Assembly (NCBI GenBank): GCA_000827265.1
Contig: KN834839.1
Location: forward strand, 145,765 to 209,764
DNA length: 64,000 bases
Reading direction: 5' to 3'
Source of the DNA: Collybiopsis luxurians FD-317 M1
Lineage: Eukaryota > Basidiomycota > Agaricomycetes > Agaricales > Omphalotaceae
The position numbers and the translations under genes were made by a program. Below the pieces are notes generated by a model. That model worked only from the letters and a program-made list of their open reading frames with translations. It did not search any database and was not told the DNA's origin. This document shows, in pieces, positions 10,460 through 21,766 of the stretch (the first letter of the stretch is position 1; each line of letters starts with the position of its first letter).

Positions 10460-11528
10460 ACTATCGAGCCCACTGCCATCAAACGCAGCGCAGGACAGAG
10501 AAATCTGGAGGGAGGGGGGCTTCAGCTTCTAAGTTTGGCACTATACAGTAATACATACCGTACTAGAGCCATCACTGGGCCGTATATATATGGGCGAGGG
10601 TCGAGGACGAGGGCGAGGGTAGACCATTTGTTCCATTTGTAACTGGGGAAATGATCAGCACCTGTTTCTGTCAAGTAAAGCTCTGGAGAGATACCTTTGC
10701 TCCGGAAGGAGGACAAGTTCCTACAGACATTCCCTTGCCTAGCTTGTTGTTGGGAGAGGATTTATCCTGTGAAGGGGGAGGCGGGGAGAGTTTTTGCGGG
10801 GATGGTGTCTATAAGTCTTGTTGTCAGTAAAAGCTTTCTTGAAGAAGTGCAGCTTTATGCACCTGCATGTGGGTTGTTGTCCCATGAAACGGAGAGGCTG
10901 CGGCACCTCTCGTTGGGGTAGACTTTGGAGTTTTGATTTTAGGCATGCGGATGCAATGGGAGGAAAGGACAAGCGTTCCTGAGGTGTTTTCTGTATTTAA
11001 GTACGTGACAACTGTGTGACACCAGTTTGTGTGATGTTACACGGCCGGTCAAAAGTGGGTGCTTGAATTTTTATTATGCTACTTAACCTGGGGAAGTAGA
11101 GATTTTCATTCTGTACAATCGATAGTGCATGATTACGAGCGCATGGTGGGTTTAAAATCAAATATGGCATTTGTGCCGAAAGTGTACCTTGCACCGGCAC
11201 TCTGATGCGCTGATGCCGTTAGCGGTTTGTTTAAGAGATATATGAGCTAGGAGCAAGCTATGCAATGCAACCAATACCGCTCAAGAATTCAAAAGCAATT
11301 TATATCACTCAAAAAGTACCATCTACTCCCATCCTTTGGGTTGCAAAAGCTGGCCCTTAATGTAAAAGCCAACAATCTGATGCACTAACGGTGAATGGTT
11401 TGAAAGCAGTGATTTTGTGCTACATTACATGCACTCAATGAATATCTCTATGAACCCTGAGGTATACCTGGTACGGTTTTACGAATTCATTGTAACAGTT
11501 GGCCGCGTACCGCTGATGCCGACGGTAA
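10460..11528. other. Stretch without a supportable gene
   Basis: Frames are short and unsupported on both strands. A CGAGGGTCGAGGACGAGGGCGAGGG purine-rich run lies near 10590-10620. Nothing else is recognisable. Confidence 0.4.
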
Positions 11529-11670
11529 CCCTGATACCGGTCGCAGCACTGGAGAACCGTGACCGCTGATGCCGGATGCCGGCTGCAGCACTGGAGGCTG
11601 GCCGTCAACCGTAAATCATTGATGCCGGCCGCAGCACTGGAGGACGGCCGTCAATCGTAATTACTGATGC
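11529..11670. repeat. GC-rich tandem repeat, about 45-60 bp unit
   Basis: Three copies of a unit containing GGYYGCAGCACTGGAG, then a CCGTCAAYCGTAA segment, then TGATGCC are lined up head to tail. The copies are unequal in length because of small insertions. The array lies downstream of the P450 gene at 11733-14105. Confidence 0.7.
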
Positions 11671-11732
11671 CAAACATAGGAAGCTACGAACCGCTAGTAA
11701 GTAACCATATTTGGCCTGAAGCATTGTGTCGA

Positions 11733-14105
11733 TCACGAATCATCAGCATCTGAGGATATCAGACAGCGAAGGGGATCTGTTCTCACCCAAGATCTCCTCT
11801 GTCGATTCAACCTACCTATATGGAATCCAAAGCGCGGAGAGGACAAAAAAGGAAGGGCGCAGGGAAGTCTTGGTTTGGTATCATACGCGCCTTGTGAACT
11901 ACTTATCATTGCAGTTTGCGGAACCTTTACCAAATGCAACACGTAACATGTGTCACCCTTGACTGGTGCTACCAAAGGATTGTGCACAAACGTTCGTTTG
12001 GTAGCACCAGTCAGATTGTGCACAATATCTACCGCAGGGGCTCCAGCCGGAAAAACAGACGTTATCAATCCCTCAATAGGATCAGTGGATGGTTCAATCT
12101 CTTCTCCTTCTGCATTCCGTGCTCTGGAGAAATTGAAACATGCAAGCAGAGAGGCCACTGTGATCCACAGAGCACTTTGTGCCATAACCTTTCCAGCACA
12201 TACACGTCGTCCATATCCGAATGCGGCGGAAGGATAGGGAATGTTTTTGTCCAATGTTCCATCTGGGTTAAGAAAGCGTTCCGGACGGAACTCATCCACA
12301 TCCTCTCCGTACACGACAGTATTGTGCAGAATAGCCCTATATTACAATCACAACATTAATTTGCATACGTAGAAGCTCAAAATTTTCCTAGCCACTGATG
12401 GGACTGACCACGTATTTCCAAGTACAACGGTCTTGGCTGGGATGTAATATCCTCGGTAAATATCATCAGTTCGCGTACAATGCGCGACGCCTAGAGTGGG
12501 GTCAGAAGATCAAAATAAATACTTTCCAAGAGCTTTTAATTCAAACCCAATGGCAGCATAACCCTCCAGCGCAGAACTTCCATTACTAGAGCCTCCACGT
12601 ATGGAATTTTTCCCTCGTCGTTGTAATCAGGAAGTCGATCAAAACCTACTACTGCGTCAACAGCGGCTTGCCCCTTCTTTTGAACATCGGGATAGAGAAG
12701 AAAGGCTAGGATAATATTTCTAGTAGTGGAAGACATCTGGATCTCGGCTGTTAACGACAGATCAATAGATAGCAAATGAGAGCTCACACTATCAGTCGCC
12801 GCTAGAAAGAAGCAGTAAGAATAACGTACAAACTCAGAACCGAACTTGACACATACCTCCATACAAAGTGCCTAGGATATTACTTAATAGTGTCTCTGTT
12901 TCTTCACACAAAGTTCCGTTATCTTGTAAAGTTTGCAACTGTCGAGATGCCATCGATGGCTTTACCGTCGCACCGATTTCCTAATGATTTGGGCCGAGTT
13001 AGTACTTTCATTGCCTTATGGATGACGACTGGTACTAGCCATCTTCTTCTTCACAAACTGCAGCGGTTCACGCATCATGTTATGTATAAGTTTCTTGCTG
13101 TAAGCAGCCTGCTTCTTGAAGCCCATACCAGGGAGCCATTCAGGAAGGTATTTCAAGAATGGGATGGTATCGACCACATATGCCCCAAAAGCTGTCACAT
13201 CCGATACCGCGTCCATACCAACTTTGCTCAGATTAACATAATACTCGAAGGAATCTTCATTGGATATTCCAAATGCCATGGAAAGAATTGTTTCTGCATA
13301 AAGGCTTTGAAAACAATCAGGAAAAAAGGGCACAGATGAAGAGACATTTGACATACAGATGGATATGCTCTTCAAACTTTTCCGGGGTGTCGAGGAGGTT
13401 GTTAAGTAATCTGGATACACATTCTTGCATGCAAGGCTTCTGATACATCTGGAGATTCGATGGCGATACTTCCTGCATGAACAGTGAACGTTGTTCTTGT
13501 GTTGTCTGGCAGTCAGCTCAAGGGTTTGAGCCGAAAAATTTGAACTTACTGCGCCATTCATCACTGTAGGAGCAGAATACAAATGAAGCATCCACTCCGG
13601 ATCTATAAAAAGAACTTCAGTCATTGATTGATCATGACTAGATCACAAATTATCTATGACCTACAGTATTCCCATCGTCCCTTGGGGCCTGCGACATGGA
13701 TATATGCAAAAGAGAAGAATACTGGGATCATCTTACCTATCAGAGTACAACTGGAATCGCTCAACCAAAAGATCGCTTGTAGCATCCTCAGAGTTGAGAA
13801 CTAATATTGGTGTTCCGGCTGCGTTCAAGTAAATCAAATCTGATTCTGTGAAAAGCGTATCTGGAAGTAAGTTAAAGAACTAGATAATTAAAAGGCAAAA
13901 ACATGCGATATGTTTGGGACATTTTTGTGTACTGCAAATGAGCCTTTTCCTTTGGTATTTCGAAAAGATTTCCTATGATGGGCCACCCTTTTGGCCCCGG
14001 AGGAAGGGGAAGTCCACGCTGGACAACAAATCGAATCCAGACGCGGCGCGCAAGTAAGATTGACAAGAAGAGAGCAATGAGAGCCCCAAGGATGTACGAG
14101 GTCAT
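11733..14105 (-). CDS. Cytochrome P450, probably decaying: last exon missing and two GC splice donors
   Basis: Eleven exons match the intact paralogue at 25884-28071 one for one. They are 13907-14105, 13737-13845, 13665-13688, 13550-13602, 13357-13495, 13040-13304, 12857-12980, 12788-12801, 12547-12736, 12409-12490 and 12061-12336. The N-terminal membrane anchor is followed by RGLPLPPGPKGWPIIGN. Other landmarks are AATDS (I-helix), EVLRWR (ExxR), FRPERF and the haem loop FGYGRRVCAGK with the ligand Cys. Two donors are GC where the paralogue has GT (at 13906 and 13039), and no nearby GT keeps the phase. After 12061 the homologous donor leads nowhere: the final exon of about 31 residues is absent, and a read-through tail of 109 unrelated residues runs to 11733. 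A monooxygenase originally; now likely a pseudogene. Confidence 0.65.
11961..12012. repeat. 16-bp perfect inverted repeat (fold-back)
   Basis: GACTGGTGCTACCAAA at 11961-11976 is the exact reverse complement of 11997-12012, with 20 bp between. A TTGTGCACAA word also occurs inside and just outside the arms. It lies 48 bp past the point where the P450 gene loses similarity to its intact paralogue. Confidence 0.9.
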
Positions 14106-16173
14106 TGCTGCAGAAGCGGAAGAGCTTATTGAGTCTCTACTTCCCGAGAAGAACCTGTTTATAAGGATATTTGCTATAATGTATAATTACTCACCAGAAG
14201 TCGTAGAATTAGTCCAAAAGTTCCACGGTAGCTCGTAAATCGCACTATATGAAGCGAGTACATTTATTAGACCACGATCTACACCCTGAGCGACGTTGAT
14301 ATCTTCGTGATAAAGCCAAAGCTCCAAGGACATCGTCCAGTGTATATGGGCAGATAGATAAATACTTCTTACCCCAAGTGGGGCTCTGTCGATATGACAG
14401 AGATTTTCAAAGATCAATCATTCCAACCTTCAACAAGATCTCGAGTTACCCCGACTGCTAAGTGCAGACTCGGACCCCGCACCGGGATGGGGCAAGGATG
14501 GTGAGTCAGTGCAAGTGACCAAGGAGCCGGAAGCAGAAACACCAACCAGAAGCTCAAGCGAACTAACTCAGAAGCATTTTCACGTTCGATCACAGTCCGA
14601 AATCTGTTCTGTTAGCGCACCGATATAACGGAGTACTAGGATAGGAGCAGTTGTAAATGGCAAATATACAACCCGGACTTACCTCCAGAGCTAATCAATT
14701 CCGTCGAGTGAAAGACATGTAAGCTTTCAGCCAAAGTTGTACTGACCGACACTGTCCCATGTCGTTGAGACAAGAGTCTGCACTACTTACCTTCACAAGT
14801 TCCATACTCAGTGTATCTTACGACATACTGGAGCGCGATGCTCTCGCGATGAAATCTCTTGGACTTCGTGAACGTCCATAGCTGCCGATGAGAGGCTTCC
14901 ACGGTCCCGAATTTACTGAAGATAAGACAGAACAGAGGTAACGTGAGGCACTGCCGTTTGATTCATTTTGTAACTCTTTCTTCCCTCTAAACAGGTTCTG
15001 TCATCTCTTTCAATTTGCTGCCTCGGAATACACCACAATTGAATCGGAATCTTCTTGGATTAACGCCAAGTATGTAGTATTGGTGACAGTAGCCTCCCTT
15101 AGGGACATGAACTGGACATGGTGGTGAAAGAGGTGGAAGAGAAAGAACGCCGAAAGCTACGAAGTACCATAACGTCACGCGTCTACCGCCAGCCGCAGCT
15201 AACGACTCGGAGACGCATTAAGCGCACCGTATTCGGTAGTCGATTAGCTTTGCGTCAAGTGATGTCGAAAGCCCAAGGTTTGCGGGTCATGAATATTTCC
15301 TAAAGTCCGTCCATTGAGCGAGTTGCTCAGCATCGGGGCTTACTTTACCGTTATATGCGCACGGTCGCAGCACACTATCAAGGTAAATTCAACATTTAGG
15401 CGTGCCACCAGTTGATATTCTCTAAGCAAGAGGGCGAGAAGGACGGCATATATTCGGGTTGAGTAGCGATAGAGTCCATACTTGCACTGAATACCTCTGG
15501 GGGCATACACTCCGACCGTAAAACACTCGATGAGGTAGAGTCCATCCAAGTGCATAGGCAAAGCGGGCGCATGGCTCCGCTTGTACCCCCTGGAAAGCTA
15601 GATACACAGAATAGCTGGGGAATTGAATCGTTTGGTGGCCCGATGCACCAGCACATAAAGTGATTTTTACTTCCAACGAATACTCACTGCTTGTGCCTTA
15701 CACTCTTAGCCCATTTTTACACTTATAGCGACTCACCGTAATGTTTACTGTGGTAGTATTTCCTCTTCCTATCGTAGAACTCCCCTCTCCGCTTCTTCGG
15801 ACCCGTAGCCCTTCTCATGAATGGAGAATGGATAAAGCTCCATGACTTTATTCAACTTCCCCCTTGCAGCAGAGCGCAGACGGAGGATTCTGATTCCAGG
15901 ATACCGAGAAGGTCAATTGTCGATTTCTGCACGATTCTGCTTGAGGCGAGGAAAGTACTGCCGATATAATCATGCCAAATTTTGTGTAGGATCGTGATAG
16001 GAAGCGATAGGAAGCAATTGGACGCCATCCGTCGATGCTATGTATCCGTCCATCCATCATACTTTCAGCTCTCCTAGCTCTTAGAACAGTTCAATAACTG
16101 CAAAACACAGCAACATAAATCGTGTATCAGACTACGAGAAACTTAGATAGACATAAGTGAATTTGCATATATG
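14106..16173. other. 2-kb stretch without a supportable gene, holds one dispersed repeat copy
   Basis: This stretch covers the upstream side of the P450 and the downstream side of the F-box gene. No exon chain could be built on either strand. A dispersed repeat copy lies at 15469-15590. Confidence 0.4.
15469..15590 (-). repeat. Dispersed repeat, copy A (about 120 bp)
   Basis: Read on the minus strand, this contains GCCCGCTTTGCCTATGCACT, then CTACCTCATCGAGTGTT and TACGGTCGGAGTGTA. It matches copy B at 20038-20149 on the plus strand with scattered mismatches. Confidence 0.7.
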
Positions 16174-18253
16174 TTACAACCACCAAAGAATCCCCGCGAG
16201 TACAACCAACCCCAACACAACCGTCCCCTTCTCCGAATCCCAAATTTCCATCCCCTTCATACTCAACCCCTGCATCCCACCAATATTCTCCGCATCCTCA
16301 TCATCTCCCTGTCCCGCGCCAACAGCATCTCCATCCCCTCCATCCCCCCCTCCCAAACCACCAACACCCAGTCCCGCCCCACCACCACCACCAGCCGTCT
16401 CCCAATTCCCCGCCCCTCCCGCATACCCATCCCCAGCCGCCCACATCCTCTCCTCCGCCACCAACCCCGTCGGCACATCATTAAACCAATACCTCACCAC
16501 CGGCACCGGTGCAATCCCTTTCGCAGCACACACCGGCATATGCTTCCTCAACTTCCTTATGTGGTTCCTCAATCGTGAATGGGACATCGTACCTGGGCGG
16601 GGGTACCGATGCATGGTGATGGAACCGACGGAGAATTGGGTGGGGGTGAGGAAGTCTTCAGAGTTGGCTTCGGCGTCGGCGTCGGCTTCGCTTAGAGCTA
16701 TGGCGGTGTCGGAGCGGGTGAAGGGGACGAAAGTGGAGTAGGGTTGAGAGCGAGCACCTCGACCGCCGCCGGTACTGCGACCCCCAGTGCTATTACTACC
16801 ACCACCATCACTGGAGGAGGAAGAAGGGTTCGCTCGAGCTCGAGCTTCCGCTTCCTTGGCTGCCATGCGGAAGTAGTATTGCGACTGGAAGAACTGCGAG
16901 GATGAAGCAACAGCAAAATCAGCGGCGTTGTATAGATCATCGGCGTCGCATCGGATTTCGACGAGATTTGCGTAGACGGGGTGAATGGGGAGGAGAGACT
17001 CCAATGCTTCGTGTAGGTTCTTGTTTAGGCCTTGGAAGACGGGAGCGGAACCGGCGGGTTGGACGTTAGATTCGTTGGATTCCATGAGGGTGTCTGTGGG
17101 GAGGGAAGGAGCATTGTGATTGTGGGTATCGGGAAGTGATGATTTGAATGAAGATTTGTAGCCGATGGGGGGAATGTATAAGTGGGTGATGGAAGGGAGA
17201 GGTCCAATGTATGTATCGTCGGATTCGAATGGGGAGGCCAACGCTTTCTGCTTGGCGTCATGAGCATCTGCGAGACGACGAAGAATGGGGAGAAGATAGA
17301 TGGTACTGATGTCTAGTGCGAGACGGCGTAGCAATGGCAATCGAGTGATGTCGAGATGGGACTCGAAGAGCGCGTCGATTCCTGGAAATACCAGTCGGTA
17401 CACTAAGCAGAGGAAGACAGTAAGACCGCTTACCTTCATTGAAGGATACCCCCTCTGCCCAACTTCCAGTCTTCAAGCTCAACTCCTCTAACGAACCTTG
17501 AGCGGCCCGGATAATCGCGCCTACCCCAGGTAACGATCTAGCACTCGCGTACTGCTGACAATGCCAATCATACTCAAGCTTGCGAAGAGAACCGCAAAAT
17601 GGGGCGATAAGGGCCAAAGTAGCTGGATCATAAATGTACGAAATCGACAGTGTCTTGAGACTTGACCCGGGTTCGAGTTCAATACCTTCCTCTAGCCGAG
17701 CCTGCTGAACCTCAATGGACGACAGCTCGAGGGATTCCAAAGCCGGACAGCTCTTCATCAGGCGGTGGAATTCGTCCCTGTCATCGAAATTCACGAATTC
17801 GAGACGTAAAGATGTGATGGTGCTATACCAAACGTTGTCTGGACCCTCGGGTGTAACCCAGGCAGAGGTAAACCTTACTGATAAGGAGTTGAGATGGCCG
17901 AATACCGCACGAAGGGCCTGGTGGGTCTTGGGCGTTCTCGAGGCCCAGGAAGTAATGACGCGTTCGCTGTCAGAGCCAACATCTTTGCGAGAGCTGGAAC
18001 TGAGCTCGAGGTGCTTTATTCGTGCATGTATAAGAGAGCTGGGCGTATCATTGTCGAGAAGGTTGAGAAATGAACGCGTACGAAGGTCATTGTGAAGACT
18101 GAGTGAGGAAAAGAGGGTAGCTCGAGCGGCTGGTACCCAACTTTTACAAACCAAAGCGCAGAAAGCCAAGGATCTTCTGTCCGGAATGAATGATATGATA
18201 TTTTCGAGTAATTCGAGAGGAAGTGAGTCGAGGCTGGCCTCGAACGAGGTCAT
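16174..18253 (-). CDS. F-box protein with LRR-like region and C-terminal membrane segment, 675 residues
   Basis: Exons 17434-18253 and 16174-17381 join in phase across a 52-nt intron (GTAAGC...TTTCCAG). The N-terminal F-box (residues about 10-50, LPLELLENIISFIPDRRSL, then CALVCKSW) would bind Skp1 in an SCF ubiquitin ligase. Residues of about 60-330 show irregular leucine-rich repeats (LNSLSVRF, ALESLELSSIEV, SLKTLSISYI, SLEELSLKTG) that would select substrate. The second half is low complexity: Ser/Gly-rich, then a Gly/Asp-rich stretch. The protein ends with about 16 hydrophobic residues (TVVLGLVVLAGILWWL) right at the stop, as in tail-anchored proteins. That would place the ligase on a membrane, which is unusual. 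Start chosen at the ATG directly before the F-box. Confidence 0.75.
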
Positions 18254-19262
18254 GGTGGTAATTGGGAAGTAAAGTATGATGGGCGATTTGGGGTTTGTTT
18301 ATATTGGACCAATGGAGAATTAGGGTTACCGAAAGGCCGACCTATGCCCGGGTCTTGATTCTGATTCTCCGCCTTCCATGAGCAGTAAAATAGTAACCGA
18401 CGACAATCCAGGGTCTTTGTTTAACTAGGGACCAGTCAAATTAGCCTGAAAAAATCTCAACCAGCAAACAAAACTTCAAGTTCTTACTCGAATATCTTTC
18501 TTGCGGCGGCAGCCACTGAGTTGGCCCCGGGTACCTGAGCTACACTGGGAACTATGACCCAAGCTAATAGCTATTGTTTGGGGTTATGACGCAGAGCTGG
18601 GCCTCGACTATACCTTCCGACTCCAGGAATTTTGAGCCAGAGAATATCCGAGAGAAGCAGCAATATCCATCTCGAATTGTTGCCTAACCCAAAAGGAGTT
18701 GGACTCGTCCGATTGAATTCGGAGAAAATTTCGCCTGAGATGACGCAGAAAGAAGCACAGTCGAGTAATGATAAGAGTTGGGTACCTGGGTACCTGGGTA
18801 AGAGTCCGTTCGGCTGGCCGCGAATGCGAAATCATGTTAAATGTAACTTAAGAACCTCAGCTGTGACCCGACTCGGCCCGGTGTTCATTCTGGGTCGACT
18901 GCCGACCACGCATACCTTTGTGAAAACTCGATGATCCTATCTATGCATATTCAATATTCAATAGTCAATCCTTATCTATGCAATCCTCGTCAATACTCAA
19001 GATCGTCGGTTTATTTTTCCAGATCGTCGGTCTATCCTTCCAGACACATTCTAGAGCATGATCAAATTGCAGCAGAACCATTGCCAAAAACTAATGCCTC
19101 CGAGCTGCTGTAGCGCTGTGACAAGGAAGCAAAAAATTCATACAATTATAATTCTTCAACTCGTAAGACTCATACAAGATCGTCGAAATAGCAAGAGCAA
19201 GAAAAGAGTCCGTGCAGATACATGATCTTCCAACACTACAAAGATACACGCGCTGATCCTAC
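18254..19262. other. Intergenic stretch, nothing recognisable
   Basis: Upstream region of the F-box gene and downstream region of the secreted-protein gene. A GGTACCTGGGTACCTGGGTA direct repeat is at 18780-18799. No exon chain was found. Confidence 0.4.
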
Positions 19263-19847
19263 TCACTCGGCAGACCCATTAATAGTGAATTCAGGACTGA
19301 AATTGCCTGAGTCCCCGAACACTATCAAAGTATCAAGAATTGTCTTAGTAAACGTTCTGATGGCACCGTTTATGCATACTCACAGACTAACTGATAGTCA
19401 TCTCCGGTAATGACCCAAGGTACGGTAACGGGAATGGTTCCCAGAAGAATATCAAACTCATCGGCGAGGATCACTATCGAGACTCTGCATTAGAAAAAGA
19501 AGGATGAAAAAGAATGAGAATAGATGCATACAAGGCATAGTAAGTCCTCCGGCACGAAGCTGAATTCGACTTCCAAACCTGTCCGTAATGTTGACAGGAG
19601 CATTTGAGGTATCCCTGCAAGTAGAAAGGAAAAGGTATAATGAGAAGGTTACAAATATGGAGATTAAATGGAAGACGCACCAAGTAACATTATGTACCTC
19701 TCCCTTATTCCACACCGTTGTACTGGTTGGGTAAGTAATAGGAGGAGTGTATACATCCCGTTGCGCAATGGACGCGGGGAATGCATTGGCCAGCGTAAAG
19801 AGCATAGAAAGAGAAGAGAGGGCAAAAAAGTTCTTCGTGGAAAACAT
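19263..19847 (-). CDS. Secreted Kre9/Knh1-like (Ser-Thr-rich GPI-protein family) N-terminal domain protein, 135 residues
   Basis: Four exons: 19681-19847, 19532-19614, 19384-19482 and 19263-19321. All phases agree. A signal peptide of about 22 residues (FFALSSLSMLFTLANA) is followed by DVYTPPITYPTSTTVWNKGE, HNVTWDTSNAPVNIT, a LADEFDILLG block and a final VLFGDSGNFSPEFTI. This is the compact secreted beta-sandwich family common in Agaricomycetes, related to the Kre9/Knh1 N-terminal domain. Members are extracellular or cell-wall proteins with no proven catalysis. No Ser/Thr-rich tail or GPI signal follows, so it should be fully secreted. The third junction needs the second AG of a CAGAG acceptor, because using the first would create TAG at once. 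Confidence 0.75.
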
Positions 19848-20037
19848 TATGGTGAGTCGTTGAATAATGTGAGGGTTGGCGAATGTAAGCTGAGAGCGAA
19901 GAGCACTGAGCACTGAGTATTCCTTAGCTGCAATGGTCACTATATATACCAGCGCATGCAGAGCTCGAAAATCGGAGCCACCAGTTGGTTCGATTCTGCA
20001 CATCCGACTTGCCGGTAGGTTCAAGCGGTATGAAGTG

Positions 20038-20149
20038 CCCGCTTTGCCTGTGCACTGCACAGCGGATGGACGGACCCTACCTCATCGAGTGTTCTACGGT
20101 CGGGGTGTAGCTCCCTTGCTATTTCATGTATGTATGTACTCTATTCGCA
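20038..20149 (+). repeat. Dispersed repeat, copy B
   Basis: Matches copy A (15469-15590) in inverted orientation, sharing GCCCGCTTTGCC, CTACCTCATCGAGTGTT and TACGGTCGG. It lies 190 bp upstream of the secreted-protein start codon at 19847, so it may contribute to that promoter region. Confidence 0.7.
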
Positions 20150-21146
20150 AAGTCGCTCTCGCGTCAGCGTCCAGGCCGATTTATCATCACGAAACTAATT
20201 CCCAACACCTCAGCTGATACCCAAATGATACGCCACTCATCTCGCCCTACTTGAAAGACTATCAGCTGGTGTTCCAGAATTGAATTCTGAACATGCGTTA
20301 ATCTTGGATTAACCTCGAAATACTGATAGTCTTTTGCGTCCGCCCGCATATAACGGCCAGATGAGACCGAGCCAATACGCGAGGACTGAGGCATATCTTG
20401 AACTTTTGAAGATACCCGTTAATTGTCGGCGCTGAGGCCCAGGTTCAGCCTTGGTTTTCAGATTAGTTTTCTACAAGAAGACTGTGCGACAAAACGCGTG
20501 ACGTCATGGGAAATTGCGGACAAATATTTTCTCACCGCAAAAAGTTCTTCTCTTCCAGTGTCTACCACCATTGCCTACCTCATATCCATAAAACAGCCAA
20601 TCATCATAGTACCCCACTCACGCAGAGGTTGATTTCGCTCCTGAAACTTCTTCAAATTTGAGTTCCAGTCGAAGGCAACAATAGAGTAAGCGAAACGGTA
20701 AGAAAGGATCACAAAATGCATCACATCGCAATGGCCCACGTCCCCGGGCCCTCTGCGCTAGTCTCCTATAAGCAGACTGATGATATACACTGACGACCAA
20801 TGATACCCCCGCTCCAACATCCTCAGTATTCTCGGGGAGTGTAATGTGCTGAATACCGAACACTTAATATATCAGGAGATTTCATCGCGAGAACAATGGT
20901 GAGCCGTACCAGATGCCGAGATGAAAGCCTCATACCTCTCGTTTGCATTCGACGGTTTCCTATCTGGATCTCCAGGGCTGCTGTCCTTTGTCTACGTACC
21001 AAACTTTATCTCAAAGCATTCACTGATTTATTGTAGTAAATATTGGGAGCCGTTCGACTAGGGAGGTTTCTGGTGAGTAATATACTGTGCTAGAATTCCT
21101 TAAATGCAGCTTGTGTTCATGAAGCGGAAACCCAATAACCTCAGTG
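20150..21146. other. Intergenic stretch, no supportable gene
   Basis: Only short frames are present, with no consistent splice partners. Nothing further is recognised. Confidence 0.4.
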
Positions 21147-21766
21147 ATGGTGCTGAACTTCATCAATCTCCTTGCTCTCTCCCTGTTCTTCTTTGCGCGT
21201 CGCGTTTGGAACCAATTAGTTGTCCGACGCGGTCTTTCCCTTCCCCCTGGTCCCTGAGGATTGCCTATCATAGAGAACTTTTTCAGTATCCCAAAGGAAA
21301 GTGCTCATTGAGATACACAGAAATGAGCCAAAGATATTGTCTGTACTGGACTTTATCTTCCGCAGTCTCATATTGACAACTCCCTATACTTGTGCAGAAT
21401 CGGATTTGATTTAATTGAATGCAGCTGGGACGTAGATGTTGATTCTCAACTCTGCAGAGGCTACAAGTGATCTTATCTCTGATCGATTCCAGCTGTACTC
21501 TGACAGGTAAAGATACCAGTCTGCTGTTTCTAGTTTCATTGGAATTTTAATCTGTGTCACAGGCCTCAAGGGACAATGGAAGTGTTGCAAGTCATGAATG
21601 TTTACTCTGAGAATTAAGCAGAAACTCACTGATGTTGTTCTTGTAGAGCTTGAGTGGACATTTCATTTGTATTTTCCTCTTACAATGATGAATGGCGCAG
21701 TAAGTCTGAGCTTCGAGCTTTAACAATGGAACTGACTGGTTAAAGCAACGTTTGATGTTCATGCAG
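21147..21766 (+). pseudogene. Cytochrome P450 relic (5' third) with three nonsense codons
   Basis: The sequence follows exons 1 to the start of 5 of the intact P450 at 25884. It has the N-terminal anchor, RRGLSLPPGP, an ESDLI-like exon 2, the RPQGTMEV-type third exon, and EWR just before a GTAAGT donor. In exon 1 the codon after PPGP is TGA where the paralogue has AGA. Exon 2 has TAA and TAG where the paralogues have sense codons. Similarity stops after a GTTTGATGTTCATGCAGG stretch near 21766. No ExxR or haem exon follows. The splice sites are mostly still visible, so decay is by point mutation plus 3' truncation. Confidence 0.85.

Noticed and set aside
10739..10972. Minus-strand frame of 77 residues
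   Set aside because: Pro/Leu/Arg-rich with no family; overlaps an equally long plus-strand frame.
11529..11670. CRISPR-like repeat-spacer array
   Set aside because: Repeats are unequal, spacers are also repeated, and CRISPR does not occur in fungi.
16157..16741. Proline-rich plus-strand frames of 135 and 194 residues
   Set aside because: They are antisense shadows of the Gly/Asp-rich end of the F-box gene.
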